A stretch of 64,000 nt of DNA from an uncultured Buttiauxella sp. Lineage in GTDB: Bacteria > Pseudomonadota > Gammaproteobacteria > Enterobacterales > Enterobacteriaceae. The stretch's first letter is position 1. Every line of letters starts with the position of its first letter. Location of the stretch: positions 105,971-169,970 of the forward strand of contig CAMLJN010000008.1 in the NCBI GenBank assembly GCA_946480445.1, given 5' to 3'. Below the pieces are notes generated by a model. It did no database searches. It was not told where the DNA came from and saw only the letters and a program-made list of their open reading frames with translations. Positions 30,300 through 41,544 of the stretch are shown here, one piece after another. The translations under genes were made by a program, and so were the position numbers.

Positions 30300-32384
30300 A
30301 TGCCATACACACCGATGAGCGATCTCGGGCAGCAAGGATTATTCGACATCACGCGTACCCTGTTACAACAGCCGGATCTTCCGGCGCTGGCGTTTACTCT
30401 GACGCAGCTTGTGAAGCAGGGGGCGCTGGCAGATCGGGTAAACGTGCTGCTCTATCATCCGCTGCATCAGCGCGTAGGTTTTTATGGCATGGATAAGCAC
30501 GGCCTGGCGCTGCATTACGAAGATGAAATGGTGCTGGCTAACGGCCCGGTGCGTCGCGTACTTTCTCGCCCTGAGGCGCTTATCTGTACCCAGCAGGAGT
30601 TTAACGAGACCTGGCCGCAGGTTCGGGATCTGGAACTTTACGCGCCCTTTGGCCGTTACTGCCTGCTGCCGCTGGCGGCGGAGGGCAAAATCTTCGGCGG
30701 CTGCGAGTTTATCCGCAACGCTGATGCCCCCTGGACGGATAAGGAGCTGGACCGGCTGCACACCCTGGCACAGGTTGTCGGGCTGGTGGCAGAACAAATT
30801 CAGACCCGGCTCAGCTCGAACCAGGACTACAATCTGTTGTGCCGCGAACGCGATGATTTCCGTATTCTGGTGGCGGTGACCAACGCCGTGCTCTCCAAGC
30901 TCGACCTGGACGAACTGATAAGCGAGATCGCCCGGGAAATTCACTACTACTTTTCTATTGATTCCATCAGCATCGTGCTGCGCAGTGACCGTAAAGACAG
31001 GCTGACCATCTACTCCACCCATTATGTCGACGAGAAGTCGCCGATTCACGATCAGAGCGACGTGGCGGAGCCGGGCACGCTTTCAGAGCGCGTGTTTAAA
31101 AGCGGGGAAATGCTGCTGTTAAACCTTCATCAGGGCGACCAGCTCGCACCTTATGAGCGCATGTTGTTTGAAATGTGGGGCAACCAGATCCAGACCCTTT
31201 GTCTGCTGCCGCTGAATTTTGGTAATAACATGCTGGGCGTACTGAAGCTGGCGCAGTGCGAGGCGGGGGTGTTTACACCTGCAAACCTCAAGCTGCTGCG
31301 CCAGATTGCCGAGCGTATCGCCATCGCGGTGGACAACGCACTGGCCTATCAGGAAATCAATCGGTTAAAAGAAAACCTGGTGGATGAGAACCTCTACCTC
31401 ACCGAGCAGATCAATAACGTCGCCTGCGATTTTGGCGAGATAATCGGCCGCAGCGAAGTGATGTCAAACGTGCTCAAACAGGTCGAAATGGTGGCAAAAA
31501 GCGACAGTACGGTGCTGATCCTCGGTGAAACGGGAACCGGTAAAGAGCTGATTGCGCGGGCCATTCATAATCTGAGCGACCGTAACAGCCGTCGGATGGT
31601 CAAAATTAACTGTGCGGCGATGCCTGCAGGCCTGCTGGAGAGCGATCTCTTCGGCCATGAACGCGGCGCGTTTACCGGCGCAAACACCCAGCGTATCGGA
31701 CGCTTTGAGCTGGCGGATAAAAGTTCGCTGTTTCTTGATGAAGTTGGCGATATGCCGCTGGAGCTACAGCCGAAGCTGCTGCGCGTATTACAGGAGCAGG
31801 AGTTTGAACGCCTGGGCAGCAATAAGATCCAGCAGGTGGACGTGCGGCTGATTGCCGCCACCAACCGCAACCTGAAGGAGATGGTGGCGGATCGCGAGTT
31901 CCGCAGCGACCTTTATTATCGTCTGAACGTTTTCCCCATCACCCTCCCGCCGCTGCGCGAGCGGCCGGAGGATATTCCGCTGCTGGTGAAATCGTTCACC
32001 TTCAAAATAGCCCATCGCATGAATCGCAATATCGACAGCATTCCGGCGGAAACGCTGCGGGCGCTGAGCCGCATGGAGTGGCCTGGCAACGTACGCGAGC
32101 TGGAGAACGTGGTCGAGCGAGCGGTGCTGCTCACGCGCGGCAACGTGCTGCATCTTTCTCTCCCGGAGATGGAATACCGGCTGCGCGAAGAGAAAACGGT
32201 GCCGCTGGCGACCAATGCAGAAGTGCGTGAAGGGGAAGATGAAAAACAACGGATTTTACGCGTTCTGAAGGAAACCAACGGCGTCGTGGCGGGTCCGCGC
32301 GGCGCGGCACAGCGTCTGGGCCTGAAACGAACGACGCTGTTATCGCGTATGAAGCGGCTGGGGATTGATAAAGAGTCGCTATAA
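30300..32384 (+). CDS. fhlA: Formate hydrogenlyase transcriptional activator
   Basis: Sigma-54-dependent activator that senses formate and turns on hyc, hyp, hydN and fdhF. 694 residues (692 in E. coli): two N-terminal GAF-type sensory domains (about 1-370), an AAA+ domain with GETGTGKELIARAIH, GAFTGA (sigma-54 contact loop) and LFLDEVGDM, then a Fis-type helix-turn-helix (GPRGAAQRLGLKRTTLLSRM). Last gene of the hyp cluster, 156 bases after hypE. Confidence 0.97.
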   Translation: MPYTPMSDLGQQGLFDITRTLLQQPDLPALAFTLTQLVKQGALADRVNVLLYHPLHQRVGFYGMDKHGLALHYEDEMVLANGPVRRVLSRPEALICTQQEFNETWPQVRDLELYAPFGRYCLLPLAAEGKIFGGCEFIRNADAPWTDKELDRLHTLAQVVGLVAEQIQTRLSSNQDYNLLCRERDDFRILVAVTNAVLSKLDLDELISEIAREIHYYFSIDSISIVLRSDRKDRLTIYSTHYVDEKSPIHDQSDVAEPGTLSERVFKSGEMLLLNLHQGDQLAPYERMLFEMWGNQIQTLCLLPLNFGNNMLGVLKLAQCEAGVFTPANLKLLRQIAERIAIAVDNALAYQEINRLKENLVDENLYLTEQINNVACDFGEIIGRSEVMSNVLKQVEMVAKSDSTVLILGETGTGKELIARAIHNLSDRNSRRMVKINCAAMPAGLLESDLFGHERGAFTGANTQRIGRFELADKSSLFLDEVGDMPLELQPKLLRVLQEQEFERLGSNKIQQVDVRLIAATNRNLKEMVADREFRSDLYYRLNVFPITLPPLRERPEDIPLLVKSFTFKIAHRMNRNIDSIPAETLRALSRMEWPGNVRELENVVERAVLLTRGNVLHLSLPEMEYRLREEKTVPLATNAEVREGEDEKQRILRVLKETNGVVAGPRGAAQRLGLKRTTLLSRMKRLGIDKESL

Positions 32385-32400
32385 CCCAACAGGCTCAGGC

Positions 32401-32901
32401 ATGCTGAAGCTGTCAAAGATAAGTGATGGCTTCATGCGTACTGATGCCGTTGGGGCCAGAGATACACAGGCGCTGCGAGGCAATAACCGCGCTGTGGATT
32501 CAGGAATACGCCGTTGTGCTACGCCCCAGATTTAAAATCCTGCGTCTGGAAGGCAGCAGTAACTGGCAAACCCTCTCTCTTGAGCCAGGAGAATGCTGGG
32601 GGGAGAAGCGGCAGCCAGCATCCTTAGCGACGGTTATCTCAGCCCGGAACAAATTCAGCTGCTTACGCCTGTTCCCCTCTCGTACCGTAGAGACAGTTTG
32701 CATCTTCGGCCACATCCGAAAGGGAACTTTCAACTCACCTCGGCTTCCTGGGGCGAAAACTTTACCCCGTCGAAGCGCGCTATTGTTTTACTGAGTATCG
32801 CTGAGTTAATGGCTTCTCAGGATGACAGAAACATTGAAACCGCAGGCTTATTGAATGACAGATATCTACAGCTTAAAGCAACCACTCTTTTCGGAAACTG
32901 A
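32401..32901 (+). pseudogene. Frameshifted ORF upstream of the nucleotidyltransferase, possible antitoxin-like partner
   Basis: Two overlapping plus-strand frames join into one protein if a base is removed or added at a run of six G near 32597: a first part ending WQTLSLEPGECWG continues as GEAAASILSDGYLSPEQIQLLTPVP in the next frame and runs to 32901. The 5' end is also unclear, as the segment before about 32500 sits in a third frame. Its 3' end overlaps the nucleotidyltransferase start by 47 bases, the arrangement of many AbiEi/AbiEii-type pairs; I do not recognise an AbiEi domain, so the antitoxin idea rests on position. Confidence 0.45.
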
Positions 32902-33053
32902 AGCCCTACTTAAACGCATTGCTCAGACCTGTGCTGAACCAAAAATTGATTTCTTCGTGGCCGGGGCAACGACCAGAGAAGTGATATTGACGCACCAGCA
33001 TGGCAGAAAGAGCGGCCGTCATACGCGAGACATTGATATTGCTATTTTTATTA
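32855..33053 (+). pseudogene. Nucleotidyltransferase (AbiEii-like), N-terminal fragment
   Basis: N-terminal 66 codons of a nucleotidyltransferase-fold protein: FFVAGATTREVIL resembles the G-(S/A) substrate loop, and GRHTRDIDIAIFI contains the DxD metal site. The natural sequence stops where a Tn3-family terminal repeat begins at 33054; the rest of the gene resumes at 35211. The frame as it stands runs on to 33178 with non-native residues. Confidence 0.8.
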
Positions 33054-33091
33054 GGGGTCTGACGCTCAGTGGAACGAATACTCACCTTAAG
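33054..33091 (+). repeat. Tn3-type terminal inverted repeat (single surviving copy)
   Basis: Starts GGGGTCTGACGCTCAGTGGA and continues to TTAAG, 38 bases, differing from the Tn3 end at only about two positions (an A to T and a G to C change in the inner half). No second inverted copy is visible near 35.2 kb. Confidence 0.92.
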
Positions 33092-33237
33092 GGACAGTTC
33101 GCCGGGCTGGAATATGTAGGAGTAATCCATAATGGAATGGCCTTCTGGCTAACGGGATTTGGCCGCGAGCGTTTTTAGAAAGACAAAAAAACATTGATAT
33201 GTTTTCATCTTACCTTTGCCATATGGGATATATAAAC

Positions 33238-33597
33238 ATGAATATTTTTAGACTTTTCTCTTCTACACCAGTTCAAAACCTTGCTTCTAATGCCAGCCAG
33301 GAAATGACCCAATCAGCTCGGAAATTTATTTCTTCTCTGAATACCGTTAAAAATATGGTGGGTGACAAGGGGAATAAGGTTTCATCCCAGTATAAAAAAA
33401 CAGAGAATGATGCTAAAGAGTTAGCAAAAAATGCCACGAAAGGGAATCTTAAAGGTATGCTGAAAAATGTAAAAAAATTAGAAGAACATTCAAGTTCTTT
33501 ATTTTCCGCAATTGGTAATCCATTCAACAGACAGGAAATTGCTTACGCAAAACAGCAACGAGAAAATCTTATAGCTACAGCGTTCAGGCAAGTTTAA
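33238..33597 (+). CDS. Uncharacterised AT-rich helical protein (transposon cargo)
   Basis: 119 residues, start MNIFRLFSSTPVQNLAS. Rich in Lys, Asn, Ser and Gln with no hydrophobic segment; a long run of probable amphipathic helix covers residues 15-85. No recognised family. Base composition is much lower in G+C than the flanking genes. It lies inside the Tn3 remnant and reads toward tnpR, which is convergent; a hairpin at 33674-33700 separates them. An upstream ATG at 33199 is possible. Confidence 0.6.
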   Translation: MNIFRLFSSTPVQNLASNASQEMTQSARKFISSLNTVKNMVGDKGNKVSSQYKKTENDAKELAKNATKGNLKGMLKNVKKLEEHSSSLFSAIGNPFNRQEIAYAKQQRENLIATAFRQV

Positions 33598-33673
33598 AAT
33601 AACTGGGGCACTATTCTGCAAAGCTATTTAGTATCGTTACGGTGCTGATTGTAGTGAACCTCGATGGCTGATG

Positions 33674-33700
33674 TTAACCTTGCCTTATGTCGGCAAGGTT
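33674..33700. terminator. Hairpin between cargo ORF and tnpR
   Basis: AACCTTGCC/GGCAAGGTT, nine paired bases with a nine-base loop and a short T-rich flank, between two convergent genes. Confidence 0.6.
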
Positions 33701-33706
33701 ATTGAG

Positions 33707-35210
<1,504 letters not shown>

Positions 35211-35213
<3 letters not shown>

Positions 35214-35813
35214 TGGCAGCAGTTCTCAGCGCTAAAACAGGCCATTCTCAGCCAGGGCGCAGAAGAGGTAAAAGGCAATGCCCACCGGCTTATATGGGAA
35301 AAAAATGAGCTGGATATTATTCCGTTCGGTGACATCGCCGAAGGGAATGCTATCGCCTGGCCGCCCGACAGGGACTTTGTGATGTCGGTAGATGGCTTTC
35401 AGGAAGCTTTTGAACATGCCATTTCCATTCAGCTAAGCGGCGGGGAAATCATCAGATTTTGCTCTCTGCCTGGCCTGCTGTTGCTAAAGCTGTTTGCCTG
35501 GCGCGACCGGGGAGACGCGGTTTCCAGAGATGCAGTCGACATTTTTAATATTCTTAAAGAGTACAGCGTGATCGAGGAGGCGCGCCTGTACGATAATATG
35601 CCGTGGGGGGAAGAGGTTGACTGGAATCCCGACAGATTAGGCGCCCGGCTTGCGGGAAATGATACGGCACTGATCTCATCACCTGAGATTCGGCAGGCGT
35701 TATCTGCCCTGGATAAAGAGCGCCTGAAAGATGCCATTATCCGCCACACCTCCGGCAGTATCGCAGAAGATATTGATATAATGATCGACGACTTTTGGGA
35801 CGCGCTCTCATAA
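35211..35813 (+). pseudogene. Nucleotidyltransferase (AbiEii-like), C-terminal fragment
   Basis: About 200 codons continuing the protein begun at 32855: DWQQFSALKQAILSQG, LDIIPFGDIAEG, IAWPPDRDFVMSVDGFQEA and LPGLLLLKLFAWRDRGDAVSRDAVDIFNIL are typical of this family (second acidic motif LDIIPF and the KLFAW-DR helix). It has no native start. The first codons (Asp-Trp-Gln) are shared with the tnpA end, so the junction is a short-homology deletion. An internal ATG at 35379 could start a 144-residue fragment without a catalytic site. Confidence 0.82.
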
Positions 35814-35891
35814 GTTTGACGACAGTAATTGATAAAAACGCGCGTAAGCCGGACACTTAGTCCAACCCGACATTTTTACCAGGTATTTATC

Positions 35892-36236
35892 ATGGCTATT
35901 ATCCCGAAAAACTACACGCGGCTGGAAAGCGGCTACCGCGAAAAAGCGCTGAAGCTTTTCCCGTGGGTCTGCGGGCGCTGCTCCCGCGAGTTCGTGTACT
36001 CGAATCTGCGCGAGCTGACCGTCCATCATATGGATCACGACCATACCAATAACCCGGAAGACGGCAGCAACTGGGAGCTGTTGTGCCTCTACTGCCACGA
36101 CCACGAGCACTCAAAGTACACCGAAGCCGATCAATATGGCTCGACGGTGGTGGCGGGCGAAGATGCGCAAAAAGACGTAGGCGAAGCGACGTACAATCCT
36201 TTTGCTGATTTAAAGGCGATGCTGAATAAGAAATAA
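35892..36236 (+). CDS. yajD: YajD-like HNH nuclease domain protein
   Basis: 114 residues, the YajD length. HNH/treble-clef features: CGRCSREF zinc pair, LTVHHMDHDHTNNPEDGSNWELLCLYCHDHEH with the paired His, Asn and second CxxC. The start MAIIPKNYTRLESGYR is downstream of a short in-frame extension. In E. coli yajD lies elsewhere on the chromosome; here it sits at the edge of an accessory patch. Its cellular role is unknown. Confidence 0.9.
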   Translation: MAIIPKNYTRLESGYREKALKLFPWVCGRCSREFVYSNLRELTVHHMDHDHTNNPEDGSNWELLCLYCHDHEHSKYTEADQYGSTVVAGEDAQKDVGEATYNPFADLKAMLNKK

Positions 36237-36358
36237 GTCTGCCTCCCCTCTTTTTCAGAAGAGGGGAATGACAGGATACAGGGTAGTGTAAATAATAAGC
36301 TTATCTATCAATTGTCCTCATCCGTTTACTGAGGGCGTTATATTGTCTGCATCTCTCT

Positions 36359-36799
36359 TTATGAGGCATTATGATGATGCCAGATAATATTTTCGTAAGT
36401 GACGTAAATCATTTCTTCCGGTTGTTTTCTTTTTTCCTGGGTGTGGGGATACAGGATAGATATTTTATCCAGTATGGCATTTTGTAGTTCAATGGAATAA
36501 ATGTTTTTCAGGTTTCCGTAGCCGGCAGGCTGATGAAAATCAAACAGCATATTGAAGGCTTCACCGCTGACAATAGCCTTTCCAAGAAAGGGCGTAAAGT
36601 TGTCAATTGGCTTGCTAAAGCCAAAGCGATTACGGGATTCAACGTTGTCCTTACTGATATTATGATCGATAGAGGTGACGTTAATTTTTGGGCCGTTTTC
36701 TCTAAAGAGATTCGCTTCGGTTATGTCGTTTATTTCCTGCTGCATACGCCTAATGGTTAAAAAAACCGGGGTACTATAATTCCGATTATCCATCATCAT
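36359..36799 (-). CDS. Uncharacterised AT-rich protein
   Basis: 146 residues beginning with MMMDNRNYSTPVFL. Not recognised. It has no signal peptide or membrane segment; Asn, Ile and Lys are frequent and the C-terminus is His-rich (IIWHHHNAS). Base composition is clearly lower in G+C than in aldB next door, suggesting recent transfer. It stands alone and convergent to yajD. Confidence 0.6.
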   Translation of the reverse strand: MMMDNRNYSTPVFLTIRRMQQEINDITEANLFRENGPKINVTSIDHNISKDNVESRNRFGFSKPIDNFTPFLGKAIVSGEAFNMLFDFHQPAGYGNLKNIYSIELQNAILDKISILYPHTQEKRKQPEEMIYVTYENIIWHHHNAS

Positions 36800-36963
36800 G
36801 ATTGCACCGAAGTGTGATTTCCCTGTCCCTGTATACCGTTTAGATTTAATTCAAGTCAATGGTTGCGCGACCGATAAGCATAATTTGGCCATAAAATGAG
36901 ACTCTGGCTAAAGTCATTACGTCCCGCTGGCAACAGGACGGTGCTTTAACCTTCAATTAAAGA

Positions 36964-36997
36964 CCTCGCCCTGGCGTTATGCAGATGCAGGGCGAGG
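36964..36997 (-). terminator. Hairpin downstream of aldB
   Basis: CCTCGCCCTG pairs with CAGGGCGAGG (ten GC-rich base pairs, 14-base loop) a few bases past the aldB stop. The T-run is poor, so termination may be partial. Confidence 0.65.
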
Positions 36998-37004
36998 CGG
37001 GCAC

Positions 37005-38543
37005 TTAGAAAAGGCCTAACGGTTTATCGGAATAACTGACCAGCAGGCATTTGGTTTGCTGGTAATGTTCAAGCATCATTTTATGGTTTTCACGTCCGAT
37101 GCCCGACTGTTTGTAACCGCCAAAGGCGGCGTGGGCCGGATAGACGTGGTAGCAGTTGGTCCACACGCGTCCCGCCTGAATGCCGCGGCCCATTTTATAA
37201 GCCACGTTGCCGTTACGGCTCCATACGCCTGCGCCGAGGCCGTACTCGGTGTCATTCGCCAGCTCCAGCGCTTCTTCCATGGTTTTGAAGGTGGTGACGG
37301 CCAGCACCGGGCCGAAGATTTCCTCCTGGAACACGCGCATGTTGTTTTTGCCAAACAGGATAGTGGGCTCCAGGTAGTAGCCCGCCTTCAAATCGCCGTC
37401 CAGCATTTTACGACGCCCGCCGGTCAGCACTTCGGCCCCTTCTTTCTTGCCGATATCAATATAATTGAGGATGGTTTCCAGCTGGCCCTGCGACACCTGC
37501 GCCCCCATCTGCGTCCTGGCGTCCAGCGGGTTGCCGCTGCGGATGGACTCCACGCGACGAATAGCGCGCTCCATAAAGCGTTCATAAATGGATTCCTGAA
37601 TCAGCGCGCGGCTCGGGCAGGTACAGACTTCGCCCTGGTTGAAGGCAAACAGCGTAAAGCCCTCGAGCGCTTTATCAAAGAAGGCGTCTTCTTCATCCAT
37701 CACGTCGGCAAAAAAGATGTTCGGGGACTTGCCGCCCAGCTCAAGCGTGACCGGAATGATGTTTTGCGTGGCGTATTGCATAATTTGCTGGCCGACCTCG
37801 GTCGACCCCGTAAAGGCGACTTTTGCGATGCGTTTGGAGGTGGAGAGGTACTCGCCGATTTCGCCGCCTGCGCCGTTAACGACGTTGATCGTCCCCGGTG
37901 GCAGCAAATCACCCACCAGCTCCATCAGCACCAGCACTGACAGCGGCGTGAGGCGTGCTGGTTTGAGCACGATACAGTTGCCCGCCGCGAGCGCGGGTGC
38001 CATTTTCCAGCTTGCCATCAGCAGCGGGAAGTTCCACGGGATAATCTGCGCGACGACGCCCAGCGGCTCGTGGAAGTGATAGGCGACGGTTTCACCGTCA
38101 ACTTCGCTGATCCCCCCTTCCTGGGCGCGGATACAGGAGGCGAAATAGCGGAAGTGGTCGATCGCCAGGGGCACGTCTGCGCCCGTTGTTTCACGGATCG
38201 GCTTGCCGTTATCCCAGGTTTCGGCGGCGGCGAGCAGGTCGATATTCTGCTCCATACGATCGGCAATTTTCAGCAGAATATTGGCTCTGTCCTGAACGGA
38301 CATGCCGCCCCAGCCCGCTTTGGCTGCGTGTGCGGCATCCAGAGCCAGATCGATATCGCCCTTGCCGGAGCTGGCGATTTCGCACAGCGGCTGGCCCGTT
38401 ACCGGGGTGAGATTTTCGTAGTATTTCCCTTCCACAGGCGGCACCCACTGACCGCCGATGAAATTGTCGTATCGCGGTTTAAGCTTCAGCGGGAATCCAT
38501 ATTCGCCGGGAGCGACTCGGGTGTCGGGTTGATTATTTTTCAT
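37005..38543 (-). CDS. aldB: Aldehyde dehydrogenase B
   Basis: NADP-dependent aldehyde dehydrogenase that removes acetaldehyde and other aldehydes, in E. coli made in stationary phase. 512 residues from [20 protein letters not shown], the E. coli length; the ATG at 38567 would add eight residues. Catalytic Glu in [11 protein letters not shown] and nucleophile Cys in [12 protein letters not shown] are visible, as is the cofactor loop [10 protein letters not shown]. Divergent from the ROK kinase. Confidence 0.96.
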   Translation of the reverse strand: MKNNQPDTRVAPGEYGFPLKLKPRYDNFIGGQWVPPVEGKYYENLTPVTGQPLCEIASSGKGDIDLALDAAHAAKAGWGGMSVQDRANILLKIADRMEQNIDLLAAAETWDNGKPIRETTGADVPLAIDHFRYFASCIRAQEGGISEVDGETVAYHFHEPLGVVAQIIPWNFPLLMASWKMAPALAAGNCIVLKPARLTPLSVLVLMELVGDLLPPGTINVVNGAGGEIGEYLSTSKRIAKVAFTGSTEVGQQIMQYATQNIIPVTLELGGKSPNIFFADVMDEEDAFFDKALEGFTLFAFNQGEVCTCPSRALIQESIYERFMERAIRRVESIRSGNPLDARTQMGAQVSQGQLETILNYIDIGKKEGAEVLTGGRRKMLDGDLKAGYYLEPTILFGKNNMRVFQEEIFGPVLAVTTFKTMEEALELANDTEYGLGAGVWSRNGNVAYKMGRGIQAGRVWTNCYHVYPAHAAFGGYKQSGIGRENHKMMLEHYQQTKCLLVSYSDKPLGLF

Positions 38544-38729
38544 GATGTTCTCCTTGTGCAGTTGCATTCCTGAGGATATACGCCGCTGGCGATTTTTTCG
38601 TCAGATTCTTAACGCTTTACGATTCGGCTCACGGAAAATTTTGGGGATTCGGAGTAATCAACCGGCAGCCTGGACGATTTGCTTCATACTTAAAGATTCA
38701 TTTTTTGCCGTTTCGCACAAGGATTGCTC

Positions 38730-39602
38730 ATGCGCCTGTTTATTAGTTTTGATGTAGGCGGTACCCATGTAAAACATGGTTTATTCACCGAAGAGGGGGA
38801 GGTGCTGATAGCCGAAGAATACGATACGCACTACGACCGCCAGCTCTTTCTGGACGCCTGGCAAAGCGTGGTAGCAGGCTATCGGCAACATAATGAAATC
38901 GCAGGCATTGCCATCAGTTTTCCCGGCTATATCAATCCCCACACCGGCGAGGTGCCCAAGGCCGGGTCGCTGACGTTTCTGGACGGCTGCAACCTGCTGG
39001 AGATGTTTGGTGAACTCACTGATTTACCCGTTACCGTTGAAAATGATGCTAACTGCGCCGCGCTGGGCGAAATGTGGCTGGGTGCAGGCAATGAATATGA
39101 TTCGCTGGTCTGTATCACTATCGGCACCGGCATCGGCGGGGGGATCATTGTCAACCGCGAACTGATGCGCGGCTCGCATTTTCGCGCCGGGGAGTTCGGC
39201 GTGTTGCCGGTGGGCAAATATGGCGAAGATATGCATGTCCTGGCTTCCGCAAAAGGGCTGATGGATGCCTTTCGCCGGGAGATGAATATCCCCGCCGATG
39301 AGAAGATCCACGGCCAGGAAATGTTTGCCCGCGCCGAGACGGATTTACACATTCAGGGCGTTATTGATAACTGGGTGAAATATCTGGCGCGCGGGATTTA
39401 TAGCGTGGTTTCGCTGTTTGACCCGCAGGCCATTTTACTGGGCGGCGGCGTGAGCACTCAGCCGATGCTCTATCCGATGCTGGAACGTCATCTGGAAGGT
39501 TTTAAATTCTGGGACGTGCTGAAAGTGCCGATTCGCCCGTGCAAACTGGGGAATAAAGCGGGCATGCTGGGTGCGGTCTGGCTGGCGAAGCAGAAAGACT
39601 GA
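38730..39602 (+). CDS. ROK-family sugar kinase (possible beta-glucoside kinase)
   Basis: 290-residue cytoplasmic kinase. Phosphate motif FDVGGTHVKHG at the N-terminus, sugar-contact and catalytic Asp region VENDANCAALGEMWLG, and the second nucleotide motif TIGTGIGGGIIVNREL. The usual ROK zinc motif (CxCGxxGC) is not present, as in BglK-type kinases. Start MRLFIS chosen for AAGGA upstream. No transporter or glycosidase adjoins it, so the substrate is open. Confidence 0.85.
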   Translation: MRLFISFDVGGTHVKHGLFTEEGEVLIAEEYDTHYDRQLFLDAWQSVVAGYRQHNEIAGIAISFPGYINPHTGEVPKAGSLTFLDGCNLLEMFGELTDLPVTVENDANCAALGEMWLGAGNEYDSLVCITIGTGIGGGIIVNRELMRGSHFRAGEFGVLPVGKYGEDMHVLASAKGLMDAFRREMNIPADEKIHGQEMFARAETDLHIQGVIDNWVKYLARGIYSVVSLFDPQAILLGGGVSTQPMLYPMLERHLEGFKFWDVLKVPIRPCKLGNKAGMLGAVWLAKQKD

Positions 39603-39699
39603 GCGGCCGGTAAATTTGCAGCTCCCTTCTTAACGGGTCGTGATAACCACAGGCGGTAGAACAAGGGGGGCGCAAGCGCCACCCACCGGTTTGTTAGTA

Positions 39700-41544
39700 C
39701 TACTCCTGCTGAAATAGCGCCTTATCCCGCAGTAAATGGTCGTTGCCACGGCGGCGGGTGAAGCCGATGCGGTCGAAGTATTCGAGGATTTGCACTGCCA
39801 GTTTGCGGCCCACGCCTAATTTGTCGCGGAAATCTGCTGCACAGGTCGCGCCCTGGGTTTGATCCAGCTCGCGGATCAAACTGGCGAAGTCCTGAATCCG
39901 ATCGTTGCGGTAATAACGATCTTTTAAGATCGCGGTGACCAGGCCCAGCTGGGCGGCGAAGCGCAGCAGCTGGCGCACGGTCTGCTCATCCTGCTTAATC
40001 TCGGCGGCCAGATCGCGTACCCACCATGGCTCATCCCCGAACAGGCTGGCGATTTGCTCCCAAATGGCCTGCTGCTGGTCGGAAAACCCGGGATTGTGGT
40101 CGGGGAGGTGCAGCCAGCCCTGGCGACTCACCAGCACCCCTTCGCGGCGCATTTTTTCAATCAACAGCAGGACCAGCGGCTCGTCCTCGCCAGGCAGCGC
40201 CATGCGACGTAAACGCTCGCGGCCAGGACCTGGCTGATCGTCATGCTGCTGATGGTAACGTGCCAGGGTGTCGAGCAGCTTTTGCTGCCAGCGCAGGGCC
40301 ACTTCATTGCTCAGCAGGCTGTTACCCGCCTGGAGATAGTCTGGCTTAGCCAGCAGCGCCTGTAGACCGCCGGGAGTAAGCTGGCGCGCCCATGCCAGGG
40401 CGCTGAGTGAAACGGTTCCCCGCTGTAAAATGCAGTCCAGCGCCTGCCGATCATCCCCGGTTTGTTTGAGCTGATGAAGCCACTGAAGATAGGCCGGCTG
40501 GCGTTTGCCGCGGCGCGGTGCGTGGAGTTGAATCGCCCGGGCGCCCGCCAGCGTATGACGCGCGGAGATGTCGCGCAGCACAAGCCTGTCGTTTTCCGCC
40601 AGCCACAGCGGCGTATCCAGCACCAGCTCAGCCAGATCGTCCTCCAGCAGCGACACGCGCCCGGTGACGTGGCTTGCTGCGTGATGAATATGCAAAGGCT
40701 GCCACTGCTGCAAGGGCGCGTGAGCGTGGAGCTGTACGATGACTCGCTCAACCGGCAGTAACGGTTTTTCCGCAAGCAGCCAGTCGCCGCGACTGATATC
40801 CGCTTTTTCCGCATCGCCGCTGATATTCAGTGCTATACGCTGACCAGCAAACGCTGTTTCCGTCTGCTGGTTTTGCGCATGGAGGCCGCGAACGCGCATC
40901 GCTTTATCCGCGCCTGTTAGCCACAGGGTATCGCCAACCTTTACTTCTCCGCTGAGTGCGGTGCCGGTCACCACCAGCCCCGCACCTTTGACGGTGAAGG
41001 CCCGGTCAATCGCCAGGCGGAAACGGTGCTGGCGTGGATGTGGGCGTTCCGGCAGCGTCTGTAAATGTTTACGCAGGGCGGCAATGCCGGTGTCTGCGGT
41101 GGCGGCGGTGACGAAGATATTCGCCGCAGGCCAGCTCGCTTCGCTGAGCATCGCCAGCACTTCTTTGCGTACTTCTTCCACGCGGTCTTCGGTTACGCGG
41201 TCGGCCTTAGTCAGCGCCACGGTAAGCTCAGGCTTGCCGGTCAGCTCCAGAATGGCAAGGTGTTCGCGGGTTTGCGCCATCACGCCGTCATCGCAGGCGA
41301 CGACCAGCAGCGCGTGATCAATGCCGCCCACGCCCGCCAGCATATTGGCGAGGAATTTTTCATGTCCCGGCACGTCAATAAAGCCAATGATTCTGCCGTC
41401 GGGCTGCGGCCAGTAGGCATAGCCCAGGTCGATGGTCATGCCGCGTTTTTTTTCTTCCGGCAGGCGGTCGGCATTCACGCCGGTCAGCGCCTGCAACAGG
41501 GTGGTTTTGCCGTGGTCGACGTGCCCGGCGGTAGCAATAATCAT
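39700..41544 (-). CDS. selB: Selenocysteine-specific elongation factor
   Basis: GTPase that brings Sec-tRNA to UGA codons with a SECIS hairpin. 614 residues as in E. coli. GTP motifs [20 protein letters not shown] and TKAD; the C-terminal winged-helix domains that bind SECIS RNA are present (about 380-614). The ATG overlaps the selA end by 4 bases. Its presence means the organism makes selenoproteins even though the FdhF here uses Cys. Confidence 0.97.
   Translation of the reverse strand: MIIATAGHVDHGKTTLLQALTGVNADRLPEEKKRGMTIDLGYAYWPQPDGRIIGFIDVPGHEKFLANMLAGVGGIDHALLVVACDDGVMAQTREHLAILELTGKPELTVALTKADRVTEDRVEEVRKEVLAMLSEASWPAANIFVTAATADTGIAALRKHLQTLPERPHPRQHRFRLAIDRAFTVKGAGLVVTGTALSGEVKVGDTLWLTGADKAMRVRGLHAQNQQTETAFAGQRIALNISGDAEKADISRGDWLLAEKPLLPVERVIVQLHAHAPLQQWQPLHIHHAASHVTGRVSLLEDDLAELVLDTPLWLAENDRLVLRDISARHTLAGARAIQLHAPRRGKRQPAYLQWLHQLKQTGDDRQALDCILQRGTVSLSALAWARQLTPGGLQALLAKPDYLQAGNSLLSNEVALRWQQKLLDTLARYHQQHDDQPGPGRERLRRMALPGEDEPLVLLLIEKMRREGVLVSRQGWLHLPDHNPGFSDQQQAIWEQIASLFGDEPWWVRDLAAEIKQDEQTVRQLLRFAAQLGLVTAILKDRYYRNDRIQDFASLIRELDQTQGATCAADFRDKLGVGRKLAVQILEYFDRIGFTRRRGNDHLLRDKALFQQE

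Noticed and set aside
33054..33091. Sequence identical to the bla/ori flank of common cloning vectors
   Set aside because: It is the Tn3 terminal repeat, which those vectors also carry; adjoining tnpR, res and tnpA remnants show a genuine Tn3-family insertion, not vector contamination.
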